Assembly: GCA_963725395.1 (NCBI GenBank)
Contig: CAVRYH010000002.1
Location: 186,001 to 250,000 of the forward strand
Direction: 5' to 3'
DNA: 64,000 nucleotides
From: Bog-756 sp963725395
Lineage (GTDB): Bacteria > Actinomycetota > Acidimicrobiia > Acidimicrobiales > RAAP-2
The notes under the pieces are model-generated. The model was given only the letters and a program-made list of their open reading frames with translations. It ran no database searches and was not told where the DNA came from. Numbering within the stretch: position 1 is the first letter of the stretch; the number at the start of each line of letters is the position of its first letter. The position numbers and the translations under genes are program-made. This document shows positions 32,138 through 41,118 of the stretch, piece after piece.

Positions 32138-34352
32138 ATGACGGTCGGAATCACGGAACTTCCTCCCGAGGGCATGCAACTCGGCGGAGTCGCCCTCGCC
32201 GGTGACGCCGATCGGGGGACGAAGACGACGGAGGGTCTGAGCCTGCTGTTCACCACGGCGGGCATCACCGTGCAGGGTCCCCAGCCCCAGATCGAGCGGT
32301 TGCTGGTGTGGTCCGGCCTCGACACCGCCACCTGCCGGGAGAAGATCTCGCTCAACGACGGTCGGAGCGCGGCCGTGATGGAGCTGACGTCCGGCGGCCA
32401 GTCGATCCGATTCCTGCTGCCCACCGAGACGGTCACCCCGGGTCAGGCCGCCTACCTCGATCAGGCCCTGCCCGCCTGGCTGGCCCGGTACAAGGGAGCG
32501 CCCGGGTCGGTCACCCCCGCCGCATCACCCTCCCAGCCCGCGACGACCGGCTCGACCGTCGCCCCGGCCGCGGCGGCCGGTGCCGTGGCCGGGGCGGGGG
32601 TCGCGGCCGCGACCAACGGGACGGGCAACGCTCCCGGCGGTGGAACACCCGAGACCTATGCCACCGCGCCTCCGCCCCCGCCTGCGGCGGCCCGTGCCAC
32701 CGCACCGGCAACCGCCGGTGCGGAGAACGCCGGCCCCGCATCAGCCGGAGCGGCGGGGGCAGGTGCGGCTCCTTATGCGGTGACGCCGTCGGGTTCCGAG
32801 CCCTCGCCGGCCGTTTCGTCCCCGGCGTCGGCACCCCCTCCACCCCCTCCTCCGCCACCCACCGCTGGCCCACCGGGACCCGCTGTCGCTGCCGCGGCCG
32901 CAACCGGTGCGGCCGGGGGCTGGGAGGGGCTGACCAACCCCGCCCCGCCCGTGGCTCCGGGCGGGACGTGGCAGGACCCGCCGCTCGGCCAGGTGCCGGC
33001 CGGCGACGTCCTCCCTCCGCCGAAGAAGACCAGGTCGTGGCGAAAGGGCCGTCAGGACGCCGAGACGACGCCCCTGGCGCCCGGCTCCTACGGCCAGCCC
33101 CTGCCTCCCACCGGGCCGCCCCCGAATCCCGTGGTGATAAGCCCGGGCGTCCTGCCGCCGCCGCCGACCGAGTACGGATCGCCGGCCGGCTCACAGGACC
33201 CGACGGTGTGGAGGCCGCCGGTCGATCCGGTCACCGGGGAGGCGGTGTGGGACACCACGAACCAGAGCCCCGAGTTCATCGCGCCCACGGAGGCCGCACC
33301 CAAGCGGTCCCGATGGAGGCGCGGTGCCAAGGCCGGTGCCGCGGCCGGTGCGGCCGGCGTGGCCGCCGGCACCGTCGGGGCGAGCGCGGCTCGACAGCGG
33401 GCAGGGCGTCGTCCCACCAGCCGGCGCACCCGGCCTCCAGGAGACCCAGGGTGCCTGGTCCACAGCCCCCGGTGACCCCTACGGCACGGTGGTCCCCCCT
33501 CCCGCACCCGGCGACGGGTCCGTGCCGCCGACCGCGGACGGGCACACGGCGAGGTCGGACAAGAGCAACCGGAACAACCGGACGACCGTGATCCTGTTGG
33601 TCGCCCTGCTCGCCCTGGTGGTCGCCGGCGGTGCCTACTACTTCGTCCACAAGAACAACAACGCCAGCACCACCACGCCGACCGTGGCGCCGGTCCTCCC
33701 GTCGGGCCAGGCTGCGGCCTACACGCTGGCGCAGTCCATCAACCTGCGACTCACCGACCTTCCGGCCGGATGGACCCGCGCCACGACGCCGGCGGCAACC
33801 GCCCCGCGGCCGCCGGCCGCCCCGGCCACCGCAGTCGCCACCGCCACCCAGGCCCTCGCGACATGTCTCACCCAGCCGGTGAGCGTCGTCTCCGGGGCGT
33901 TCGGCGCCACGGCGGCCGGCCAGCTGGCCCTGGCCGCCTCGCCGATCTTCGTCAGCGGATCGGACCCGGGAATCGTGATGCACTCGGTGACGCGGACCAT
34001 GGCCACGGACGCGCAGGCACAGGCGTTGGCCGCGCCGTTCGGTGCCGCCAACTTCGCGGCGTGCTACGGCCAATACCAGACGTCGTTGGCGTCCGCCGCC
34101 GTGCCCGGTTCCACAGCCCAGCTCCAGGAAGTCACCCTCACCGCACCCGCGGGCGTCCGGTCGTTCGGCTACGTGACCACCTTCACCCTCCCGGGGCAGG
34201 GCACCGAGGTGGTCGGGCAGGCCTTCATCTTCGGTGGTCGGACGGTGACCGTTCTCGAGCCCTCCACCAACGGACCGGCCATCCCGTCGAGCGACTTCAA
34301 TCCGCCCTACAACGCCATCGTCGGACGCGTGGCCCAGGCGGCCGCCCGCTGA
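32138..34352 (+). pseudogene. proline/alanine-rich single-pass membrane protein, interrupted by one frameshift
   Basis: Two frames together make one protein of about 737 residues. Residues 1-125 are a compact domain similar to the protein at 30997 (GLSLLFTTAGITVQGPQPQI, LLVWSGLDTATCREKISLND). A low-complexity stretch of about 280 residues rich in proline and alanine follows, with poly-proline near 230. Near 33,392 an extra base shifts the frame: GCG GCT C GAC AGC continues as DSGQGVVPPAGAPGLQETQG. Then come a basic/polar stretch, one membrane segment (TVILLVALLALVVAGGAYYF) and an outside domain with LTDLPAGWTRA and two cysteines (ATCLTQPVS, FAACYGQYQ). I infer a cytoplasmic N-domain, a disordered linker and an extracellular sensor-like domain. 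Its function is unknown. The break may be a sequence error. Confidence 0.7.
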
Positions 34353-34386
34353 GAGGACCGGAGCCGGCGGTCGCCCCGGCTGCTCG

Positions 34387-35712
34387 TCAGGCCCCTTCGG
34401 GGGCCAACCGGGCGATCAGGGCCAGCGCCCGGTAGGCCGCTTCGGCCACCCCGGTCTCGTCCGGCCGGAGCAGGTTGGACATGATGCGCAGGATCCAGGT
34501 CATCAGCGACTCGGAGTACATGCCGGTGCCGACGCACAGCTGCATGAGCTCGGGCCGGCTGATGACCCGGATGAAGGCCCTGGCCACCCGGTAATAGAGC
34601 CCGTAGGCCTCATCGAGCCGCGTTTCGTAACGGTCGAGCGCCTCGTGACCGCCGCCCGACAGCGCCTCTCCCAGGGAGGCAGCGGCCAGTCGACCGGTCT
34701 CGTAGCCGTAGGCGATCCCCTCCCCATTGAAGGGGTTGATCGCGCCGGCCGCATCGCCCACCACCAGTGTGGTGGCACCGACCCTCGGGCCCACGGCCAG
34801 GCCCATCGGGAGCTTCCCTCCGGTGGGGGGGCCGAGGCTGGTCGAGGGCGACAGCTCCCACTCCTTCGGGGCGTACGCCACGAAGTGGTCCATCAGCGTC
34901 GAGGTGTTGACACCCTTCCACCTCCGGTCGGTGGACAAGAGGCCGACGCCGACGTTCACCCGACCGTCCCCCAGCGGGAAGATCCACCCGTACCCGGGCA
35001 CCACCTTGCCGTCACCGTCGCGGATGTCGAGGTGCGATTCGATGAAGGTCTGATCGTGCCCGGGCGAGGTGTAGTAGCCCCGGAGCGCCATCCCCATGGG
35101 CTGGCTGCGATCGCGGGCGGTGCCGAGGGAGCGGCCGAATCTCGAGTTGGCGCCGTCGGCCACCACCACGTACCGGGCCTGCACGTTGCGTACCGTGCCG
35201 GTTGACTTGTCCTTGACCACGGCGCCCACACACGTGGGCAGCCCTCGTGCCGGAGCCGGCCCGCTACGGGTGCCACCCGGGGTCGCCGGGTCCGACTCGA
35301 GGATGGGCTCCACCGCCTCGGTGCCCTGCCACACGGTGGCCCCGGCCTTGGCGGCGCGCTCGTTGACGATGGCGTCGAGGTCGTGCCGGGTGATCACGTA
35401 CCCGTAGGAGGGGAAGCTCGGGTGCTCCGGCCATGGCAGGTCGAGGACCTTGCCGTAGGCGTGGGCCCTCAGGCCCCCGTACCGGTGGGCGCCGGTGAGG
35501 GAGCCCTCGATCCCCATGTCGGCGATCTGGCGCACCGAGCGCGGGGTCAGGCCGTCGCCGCAGGTCTTCTCGCGGGGGAAGACCTTCTTCTCCACGACGG
35601 CCACGTCCCAGCCGGCCTCGGCCAGCCAGTAGGCGCAGGCCGAGCCCGAGGGGCCGCCCCCGACCACCAGCACGTCGTGGACGTGGCCGGGGCCGTCCGG
35701 GGGCGAGGTCAT
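34387..35712 (-). CDS. menJ: geranylgeranyl-reductase-family FAD protein, probably menaquinone reductase
   Basis: The 441-residue flavoprotein belongs to the geranylgeranyl reductase family, which saturates isoprenoid double bonds. It has the FAD motif DVLVVGGGPSGSACAYWLAE, the family marker PREKTCGDGLTPRSVRQIAD, and the second FAD motif TLVVGDAAGAINPFNGEGIA. Further parts are FGRSLGTARDRSQPMGMALR and YGWIFPLGDGRVNVGVGLLS. In mycobacteria MenJ reduces one unit of the menaquinone side chain. The divergent nuo operon, whose complex delivers electrons to menaquinone, supports that role over archaeal-type lipid or chlorophyll reduction. The ATG at 35712 is chosen; an in-frame GTG lies at 35724. 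Confidence 0.85.
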   Translation of the reverse strand: MTSPPDGPGHVHDVLVVGGGPSGSACAYWLAEAGWDVAVVEKKVFPREKTCGDGLTPRSVRQIADMGIEGSLTGAHRYGGLRAHAYGKVLDLPWPEHPSFPSYGYVITRHDLDAIVNERAAKAGATVWQGTEAVEPILESDPATPGGTRSGPAPARGLPTCVGAVVKDKSTGTVRNVQARYVVVADGANSRFGRSLGTARDRSQPMGMALRGYYTSPGHDQTFIESHLDIRDGDGKVVPGYGWIFPLGDGRVNVGVGLLSTDRRWKGVNTSTLMDHFVAYAPKEWELSPSTSLGPPTGGKLPMGLAVGPRVGATTLVVGDAAGAINPFNGEGIAYGYETGRLAAASLGEALSGGGHEALDRYETRLDEAYGLYYRVARAFIRVISRPELMQLCVGTGMYSESLMTWILRIMSNLLRPDETGVAEAAYRALALIARLAPEGA

Positions 35713-35722
35713 CGGTGCGTTC

Positions 35723-35737
35723 ACGATCCTTGATCGT
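35723..35737. promoter_or_regulatory. inverted repeat ACGATC-CTT-GATCGT between menJ and nuoA
   Basis: A perfect 6-base inverted repeat with a 3-base centre lies just upstream of the menJ start in the 133-bp divergent region. It could be an operator. It is not a Rex-type site. No other strong repeat or clear promoter hexamer stands out, apart from TAAAAA close before nuoA. Confidence 0.35.
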
Positions 35738-35845
35738 AGGGGGAGTCGTGGGGGCGCGGCACACCGGGGACCCGGTGAACTGCCGATATCCCACCGTCCC
35801 GCCGATGTGCTTGCCCGAACAGGCACGTGGTAAAAACAACTTCCT

Positions 35846-36415
35846 GTGGACGATTATCTGCCGATCCTCATCCTCCTCATCCTCGGGTTCCTGTTCGCAG
35901 CCCTGTCGTTCGTGGCCTCTTCCCTACTGGCCCCGGGCAAGCGACCCACCGCGGCGAAGATCGCGCCCTACGAGTGCGGGATCGTCCCCGGCATCGACCC
36001 ACCGACCCGTTTCCCGGTGCGCTTCTACCTGATCGCCATGATCTTCATCATCTTCGACATCGAGATCGTCTTCCTCTACCCGTGGGCGGTGATCTTCCGC
36101 CAGTTGGGTTCCTTCGGGCTGGTGGAGGTGGTCGTCTTCGCCGTCGTCGTATTCATCTCGTTCCTCTTCCTGGTGAGCAACGGCGCCCTCAGCTGGGGAC
36201 CGGCCAAGCGCCTGGTGGGCGCCATGCCGGCGCGCACCTCCGAGTCGACCATCGCCCGCATCTCGGCCGGCCCGGGGGGTCCCGGCCGAACCTCGCCGCG
36301 GCGGGCCGGGGGCCCCGAGCCCGCCGACCGTCCTTCGTCCGCCCCAACCGACCCAGACGCCCCGACGACCGGAGAGCCGGCCACTTCGCCGAGCGGACCC
36401 GGTCGGGCCGCGTAG
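35846..36415 (+). CDS. nuoA: NADH-quinone oxidoreductase subunit A
   Basis: NuoA is a membrane subunit of complex I at the junction with the peripheral arm. Three membrane segments are visible: LPILILLILGFLFAALSFVA, YLIAMIFIIFDIEIVFLYPW and FAVVVFISFLFLVSN. The conserved loop KIAPYECGIVPGIDPPTRFPVRFY contains the quinone-site cysteine. The last 65 residues form a proline-rich tail not found in short family members. The GTG start is close behind the likely promoter, and the gene opens a 14-gene operon. Nineteen bases separate it from nuoB. Confidence 0.95.
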   Translation: MDDYLPILILLILGFLFAALSFVASSLLAPGKRPTAAKIAPYECGIVPGIDPPTRFPVRFYLIAMIFIIFDIEIVFLYPWAVIFRQLGSFGLVEVVVFAVVVFISFLFLVSNGALSWGPAKRLVGAMPARTSESTIARISAGPGGPGRTSPRRAGGPEPADRPSSAPTDPDAPTTGEPATSPSGPGRAA

Positions 36416-36433
36416 TACGGGAGGGCGGACCAG

Positions 36434-37105
36434 ATGGGTCTCGAAGACCTCCAGCACAATTTCCTCACCGGCCGACTGGAGGACCTCGTCAAGTGGGCGC
36501 GGACCTATTCGATGTGGCCCGCCACCTTCGGCCTCGCCTGCTGCGCCATCGAGATGATGTCGGTGGGGGCGGCCGACTTCGACCTGGCCCGCTTCGGGAT
36601 GGAGGTCTTCCGGGCATCCCCCCGCCAGGCCGACCTCATGATCGTGGCCGGCCGCGTGTCCCAGAAGATGGCCCCCGTGCTCCGTCAGGTCTACGACCAG
36701 ATGATGGAGCCCAAGTGGGTGCTGTCGATGGGCGTGTGCGCCAGCACCGGCGGCATGTTCAACAACTACGCCATCGTCCAGGGGGTCGACCAGATCGTGC
36801 CGGTCGACGTCTATGCGCCGGGCTGCCCGCCGACCCCCGAGACGCTCATGCACGCCATCCTCACGTTGCACGAGAAGGTGCGGACCAACGACATCACCCA
36901 TCGGACCCCGGCGGCCGCCACCGGCGTCGCGGACGGGCCGCAGGGCGCGACGCTCGCCCAGGACGAAGGTGAGGACACCGACGACGGTCGTACCCACGCC
37001 GACGAGACGACCTCGGGTTGGACTCCGGACCGGCCCGACGCCGTCCACCTCGGGACTCCGAAGCGCAACCCGGTGATCGCCCGGAGCGTGGGTGAGCCCC
37101 TGTGA
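36434..37105 (+). CDS. nuoB: NADH-quinone oxidoreductase subunit B
   Basis: NuoB holds cluster N2, the [4Fe-4S] centre that passes electrons to quinone. The ligands are visible: the tandem cysteines in GLACCAIEMMSVG, the cysteine in SMGVCASTGGMFNNY, and the one in VYAPGCPPTPE. ARFGMEVFRASPRQADLMIV is also typical. A charged tail of about 55 residues follows the core of about 165. GGAGGGCGGACCAG precedes the ATG. The last bases overlap nuoC. Confidence 0.96.
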   Translation: MGLEDLQHNFLTGRLEDLVKWARTYSMWPATFGLACCAIEMMSVGAADFDLARFGMEVFRASPRQADLMIVAGRVSQKMAPVLRQVYDQMMEPKWVLSMGVCASTGGMFNNYAIVQGVDQIVPVDVYAPGCPPTPETLMHAILTLHEKVRTNDITHRTPAAATGVADGPQGATLAQDEGEDTDDGRTHADETTSGWTPDRPDAVHLGTPKRNPVIARSVGEPL

Positions 37106-37629
37106 CGGTGGTCGACGGACCGCAGGTCGTCGAGGAGCCCTCCGGGGCCAGCGAGTCGGGCGGGGGCTCGTCGCGTTCCCCGGGTCGTCCCCGCCAGGAG
37201 GTGGTCTTTCCCACCCGGGCCCAGTACCCAGGCATCGTGCGCGAGTACCGCGACAACGGCTTCGAGATGTGTTCCGATCTGTGCGGGGTGGACTACCTCA
37301 CCCACCCCGGGCGCTCCCTGCCCGAGGGCGTGTCCCCCGAGCGGTTCGAGGTGGTGGTCAACCTGCTGTCGCTGAGCCAGGCCCGGCGGGTGCGGGTCCG
37401 GTTGCAGGTCCCCGAAACGGACGCCACCGCGCCGTCCCTTTTCGAGGTGTACCCGGGCACCGAGGCGATGGAGCGGGAGGCCTTCGACCTCTTCGGCATC
37501 GTGTTCGTCGGCCATCCCGACATGACGCGTATCCTCCTGCCCGAGGACTGGGAGGGCCATCCCCTGCGCAAGGACTACGGAGTCGGCCGGGTGCCCGTCC
37601 AGTTCAAGGGAGCACCGGGCCCGCGATGA
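37102..37629 (+). CDS. nuoC: NADH-quinone oxidoreductase subunit C
   Basis: NuoC is a peripheral-arm subunit that packs against NuoD. Family signatures are seen in FEMCSDLCGVDYLTHPGR, FEVVVNLLSLSQARRVRVRL and PSLFEVYPGTEAMEREAFDL, FGIVFVGHPDMTRILLPEDW, then EGHPLRKDYGVGRVPVQF at the C-terminus. It is separate from NuoD, as in most actinobacteria. The GTG start overlaps the nuoB stop by four bases, and its own stop overlaps nuoD (ATGA). Confidence 0.95.
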   Translation: MTVVDGPQVVEEPSGASESGGGSSRSPGRPRQEVVFPTRAQYPGIVREYRDNGFEMCSDLCGVDYLTHPGRSLPEGVSPERFEVVVNLLSLSQARRVRVRLQVPETDATAPSLFEVYPGTEAMEREAFDLFGIVFVGHPDMTRILLPEDWEGHPLRKDYGVGRVPVQFKGAPGPR

Positions 37630-39065
37630 GCGACGTCGACGCGGGCGGAGCGGTGGATGACGCCGGGGAAGCCCATCCCGACACGGTGCTGGACCCGCCG
37701 CCCTCGGGGGACGAGTTCCTGGAGGACGGCCAATTTGACCTGCCCCAGGGCCTCGTGGCCGAGACCTCGGAGGGCACCCAGGAACTGACCCGGCGCGACC
37801 AGACCGATCCGTCGGAGCTGCGCCGGGAGGTGGGTGCCGTCCTCCGCCTGCCCGAGGGTGTGGCCGTCGATCCCTCGGACATCGACATCGAACAGACCGA
37901 CGACGAGACCATGATCATCAACATGGGCCCGCAGCATCCCTCGACCCACGGGGTGCTCCGTCTGATGCTCGAACTCGACGGGGAGACGGTCCTGCGCACG
38001 AAGCCGGTCATCGGCTACCTCCACACCGGTATGGAGAAGACGGGTGAGGAGCTGACCTACGTCCAGGGATCGACCAACGTCACCCGCATGGACTACCTGG
38101 CCCCCCTCCACAACGAGCTCGTACTGTCGCTCGCCGTCGAGGCCCTGCTCGGCGTGGAGATGCCGCCCCGTTCGGACTGGATCCGCATGCTGTTGGTCGA
38201 GCTCAACCGGGTGTCGTCCCATCTCATGTGGATGGCCACCAACGGCATGGACCTCGGGTCCACCTCCATGATGATCTACGGCTTCCGAGAGCGCGAGATG
38301 GTCCTTGCCTTCTTCGAGAAGACGACGGGGCTCAGGATGAACCACAACTTCATCCGGCCCGGTGGAACGGCCGCCGACCTCCCCGACGGATGGGAGGACG
38401 ACGTGACGGTCATCTGCGACACGGTCATGGCCCGGACGGACGAGTACGACGAGCTCCTCACCGGCCAGCCGCTGTTCCGCCAGCGGTCCGAGGGGATCGG
38501 CACCCTGTCGGCCGAAGAGGCCCTGGCCCTCAGCCTGACCGGTCCGGTGCTGCGCTCCACCGGTGTGCCCTGGGACCTCCGGCGGTCCATGCCCTACCTC
38601 CGCTACGACGAAGTGGACTTCGATGTCATCGTCGGCACCTACGGCGACAATTTCGATCGCTACTCGATCCGGCTCAACGAGATCCGTGAGTCGGTGAAGA
38701 TCATCAGACAGATCGTCGAGAAGATGCCGTCCGGCGACTACCGGGTGCAGGACAAGAAGGTCACCCCTCCTCCCCGCGGCCGGATCGACGAGTCGATGGA
38801 GGCGCTCATCCACCACTTCAAGGTGTTCACCGAGGGGTTCAGGGTCCCCGAGGGCGAGGTCTATGTGGCCGTCGAGTCGCCGCGGGGCGAGCTCGGCTGC
38901 TACTTGGTCTCCGACGGATCCCCCAAGGCCTACCGGATGCACATCCGGGGCCCGAGCTTCGTCAACCTCCAGGGGCTCCCCCTCATGATGCGCGGGGGCC
39001 TGCTGGCCGACGCCGTGGCCGTCTGCTCCACGATCGACCCGGTGATGGGGGAGGTGGACCGGTGA
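37626..39065 (+). CDS. nuoD: NADH-quinone oxidoreductase subunit D
   Basis: NuoD forms the quinone-binding cavity with NuoB. The core begins near residue 97 with TMIINMGPQHPSTHGVLRLM, where the histidines approach the quinone head. It continues with YLHTGMEKTGEELTYVQGST, RMDYLAPLHNELVLSLAVEA, NHNFIRPGGTAADLPDGWED and VESPRGELGCYLVSDG. The N-terminal 95 residues are an acidic, poorly conserved extension (479 residues in all against about 400-440 usually). The ATG overlaps the nuoC stop by four bases. Confidence 0.95.
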   Translation: MSDVDAGGAVDDAGEAHPDTVLDPPPSGDEFLEDGQFDLPQGLVAETSEGTQELTRRDQTDPSELRREVGAVLRLPEGVAVDPSDIDIEQTDDETMIINMGPQHPSTHGVLRLMLELDGETVLRTKPVIGYLHTGMEKTGEELTYVQGSTNVTRMDYLAPLHNELVLSLAVEALLGVEMPPRSDWIRMLLVELNRVSSHLMWMATNGMDLGSTSMMIYGFREREMVLAFFEKTTGLRMNHNFIRPGGTAADLPDGWEDDVTVICDTVMARTDEYDELLTGQPLFRQRSEGIGTLSAEEALALSLTGPVLRSTGVPWDLRRSMPYLRYDEVDFDVIVGTYGDNFDRYSIRLNEIRESVKIIRQIVEKMPSGDYRVQDKKVTPPPRGRIDESMEALIHHFKVFTEGFRVPEGEVYVAVESPRGELGCYLVSDGSPKAYRMHIRGPSFVNLQGLPLMMRGGLLADAVAVCSTIDPVMGEVDR

Positions 39066-39814
39066 GCGAGCCACCGACGCCGATCGACATCCGCCACCGG
39101 CCCGCGGGCCCGGGTCCGGCGACCCCGAGCCACCTCTCCGCGGCCAACCTCGAACGGGCCCGCCAGCTGATCTCGCTCTATCCCGAGCCGCGTTCCGCCC
39201 TGATCCCCCTGTGCCATCTGGCCCAGGAGCAGGACGGCTGGCTCACCCCGCCGGCCATGGAGGACATTGCTGTCCTGGTCGGGGTGACCCCGACCGAGGT
39301 GCTCGGCACCGCCTCGTTCTACGACATGCTGCACACCGAGCCGGTCGGCACGCACGTGGTGGCGGTGTGCACCAACATCGCCTGCCTCCTCGGCGGTGCG
39401 GCACAGCTCCTGGAGCACGCCGAGCAGTCGCTCGGGGTGAACGCCGGCGGCACCACCCCCGACGGTGCGATCACCCTCGAGGAGGCCGAATGCCTGGCCG
39501 ACTGCGACCGTCCACCGTGTGTGCAGGTGAACCACCGCTTCGTGGGCGCCCAGAGCCCCGAGAGTTTCGACCGACTGGTCGCCGATCTGCGCTCGGGCGC
39601 CCGCACCGGGGAGATCCCTCCCCACGGGACGCTGAACCGGGTCCGTCGGTCCACCGGGCTCGAGGTGGACCCCGACCGGGTGGCCGCCGAGCGGGCGGCC
39701 ATGGCCCGGGCCCAGGCGGACAGGGCCGAGGCGGCGGAAGCGGCCAAGACGGCCACCAGCGCCGGCACCGCGGCCAAGCCGGCCGGTGCAGCCGGCACGG
39801 CGGGGGGGTCGTAG
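39062..39814 (+). CDS. nuoE: NADH-quinone oxidoreductase subunit E
   Basis: NuoE carries the off-path [2Fe-2S] cluster N1a of the NADH module. The four ligands fit C-x4-C and C-x3-C: CTNIAC and CLADC within the thioredoxin-like fold. The N-terminal helical part has LISLYPEPRSALIPLCHLAQ and GVTPTEVLGTASFYDMLH. The last 70 residues are a low-complexity alanine/lysine tail. The GTG overlaps the nuoD stop, and its TAG stop shares one base with the nuoF GTG. Confidence 0.95.
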   Translation: MSEPPTPIDIRHRPAGPGPATPSHLSAANLERARQLISLYPEPRSALIPLCHLAQEQDGWLTPPAMEDIAVLVGVTPTEVLGTASFYDMLHTEPVGTHVVAVCTNIACLLGGAAQLLEHAEQSLGVNAGGTTPDGAITLEEAECLADCDRPPCVQVNHRFVGAQSPESFDRLVADLRSGARTGEIPPHGTLNRVRRSTGLEVDPDRVAAERAAMARAQADRAEAAEAAKTATSAGTAAKPAGAAGTAGGS

Positions 39815-41118
39815 TGGCCATCACCGACCCGCCCAAGATCGTCACCTCCCGGTTGGGCTACGAGGACTCCCACACCCTGGAGCGCTATCTGGCCACCGGT
39901 GGGTACGAGGGGCTGCGCAAGGCGCTCACCATGACCCCCGAGGAGGTGGCCCACGAAGTCGATACGGCCAGCCTGCTGGGCCGTGGCGGTGCCGGGTTCC
40001 CCGCCGGCCGCAAGTGGGCCATGCTCCGGAAGAACCCCGTGACCTACCTGGTGGTCAACGGGGACGAGAGTGAGCCGGCCACCTTCAAGGACCATCTGCT
40101 CATCGAACGAGACCCCCACCAACTGGTCGAGGGCGTGCTGATCGCCGCCTACGCCCTGCAGGTGACCCAGGTGTTCATCTTCGTCCGGGGGGAGTTCGCC
40201 CTCGGCCTCGAGCGGGTGCAGGCTGCGCTCAACGACGCCTACGCGCACGGCGCCGTTGGTCCCGACATCTTCGGATCGGGGTTCTCGGTGGACGTCGTGG
40301 TGCACCCGGGCGCCGGTGCGTACATCTGCGGCGAGGAGACCGCTCTGCTCGAATCGCTCGAGGGCAAGCGCGGGTTCCCCCGCATCAAGCCCCCCTTCTT
40401 CCCGGCCGCCATCGGCCTCTACGGCGAGCCCACGGTGGTCAACAACGTGGAGACCATGTCCAACCTCCCCTGGATCGTCCTCAACGGAGGAGCCGCCTTC
40501 GCCGCCCTCGGCGGCGGCCGGTCGGCGGGGACGCGCCTGTTCGCCCTGGCCGGACACGTCAACAAGCCCGGCGTGTACGAGTTGGAGATGGTCAAGACGA
40601 CCTTCAACGACCTGATCAACGCCCCGGTGCTCGGTGGCGGCATCCCCCACGGCCGCCAGCTGAAGGCGTTCATCCCCGGTGGCGTGTCGGCCCCGTGGTT
40701 CGGACCCGACCAGATCGACCTCCCCCTGGGACAAGACGAGGTGGCCGCGGCCGGATCGATGCTCGGATCGGGTTCGATCGTGGTGATGGACGACCACACC
40801 TGCGCGGTGCGGGCCGCCTGGCGGATCACCAAGTTCTTCTCGCGGGAGTCGTGCGGCCAGTGCACCCCCTGCCGGGAGGGGTCGGGGTGGCTCGAGAAGA
40901 TCATGGAGCGCATCGAGACCGGCCACGGCCGGGAACAGGACCTCGATCTCCTGCTCGACGCGTGCGACAACATCGCGCCGGGCCTGACCTGGCCACCCCA
41001 GCAGACGACCATCTGCGTGCTGGGACCGTCCATCCCGTCCTCGATCGGCTCGGCCATCCAGATGTTCCGTGACGAGTTCCTGGTCCACGTGAAGGAAGGA
41101 GGTTGCCCGTATGAGTGA
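39814..41118 (+). CDS. nuoF: NADH-quinone oxidoreductase subunit F
   Basis: NuoF binds NADH and FMN and holds cluster N3. The FMN loop is SLLGRGGAGFPAGRKWAMLR and the NADH site is VNGDESEPATFKDHLLIERD. A further signature is YICGEETALLESLEGKRGFP. The N3 ligands are the three cysteines of ESCGQCTPCREGSGWLEK and a later cysteine in TTICVLGP. The 434-residue length is normal. The GTG at 39814 starts at the beginning of homology. It overlaps nuoG by eight bases, and the nuoG ribosome binding site (AAGGAGGT) lies inside its 3' end. Confidence 0.96.
   Translation: MAITDPPKIVTSRLGYEDSHTLERYLATGGYEGLRKALTMTPEEVAHEVDTASLLGRGGAGFPAGRKWAMLRKNPVTYLVVNGDESEPATFKDHLLIERDPHQLVEGVLIAAYALQVTQVFIFVRGEFALGLERVQAALNDAYAHGAVGPDIFGSGFSVDVVVHPGAGAYICGEETALLESLEGKRGFPRIKPPFFPAAIGLYGEPTVVNNVETMSNLPWIVLNGGAAFAALGGGRSAGTRLFALAGHVNKPGVYELEMVKTTFNDLINAPVLGGGIPHGRQLKAFIPGGVSAPWFGPDQIDLPLGQDEVAAAGSMLGSGSIVVMDDHTCAVRAAWRITKFFSRESCGQCTPCREGSGWLEKIMERIETGHGREQDLDLLLDACDNIAPGLTWPPQQTTICVLGPSIPSSIGSAIQMFRDEFLVHVKEGGCPYE

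Noticed and set aside
33324..34352. Separate membrane protein gene starting at 33324
   Set aside because: Its first 25 codons overlap the end of the upstream frame without sense. Joining the two by one base gives a single continuous protein, so it is treated as the 3' part of the gene at 32138.
35713..35845. Rex operator before nuoA
   Set aside because: The stretch contains no TTGTGAA/TTCACAA-type pair; the only perfect inverted repeat (ACGATC-CTT-GATCGT) does not fit Rex.
37575..39074. 499-codon minus-strand frame opposite nuoD
   Set aside because: NuoD is certain from its motifs; the antisense translation is histidine/glycine-rich low-complexity text.
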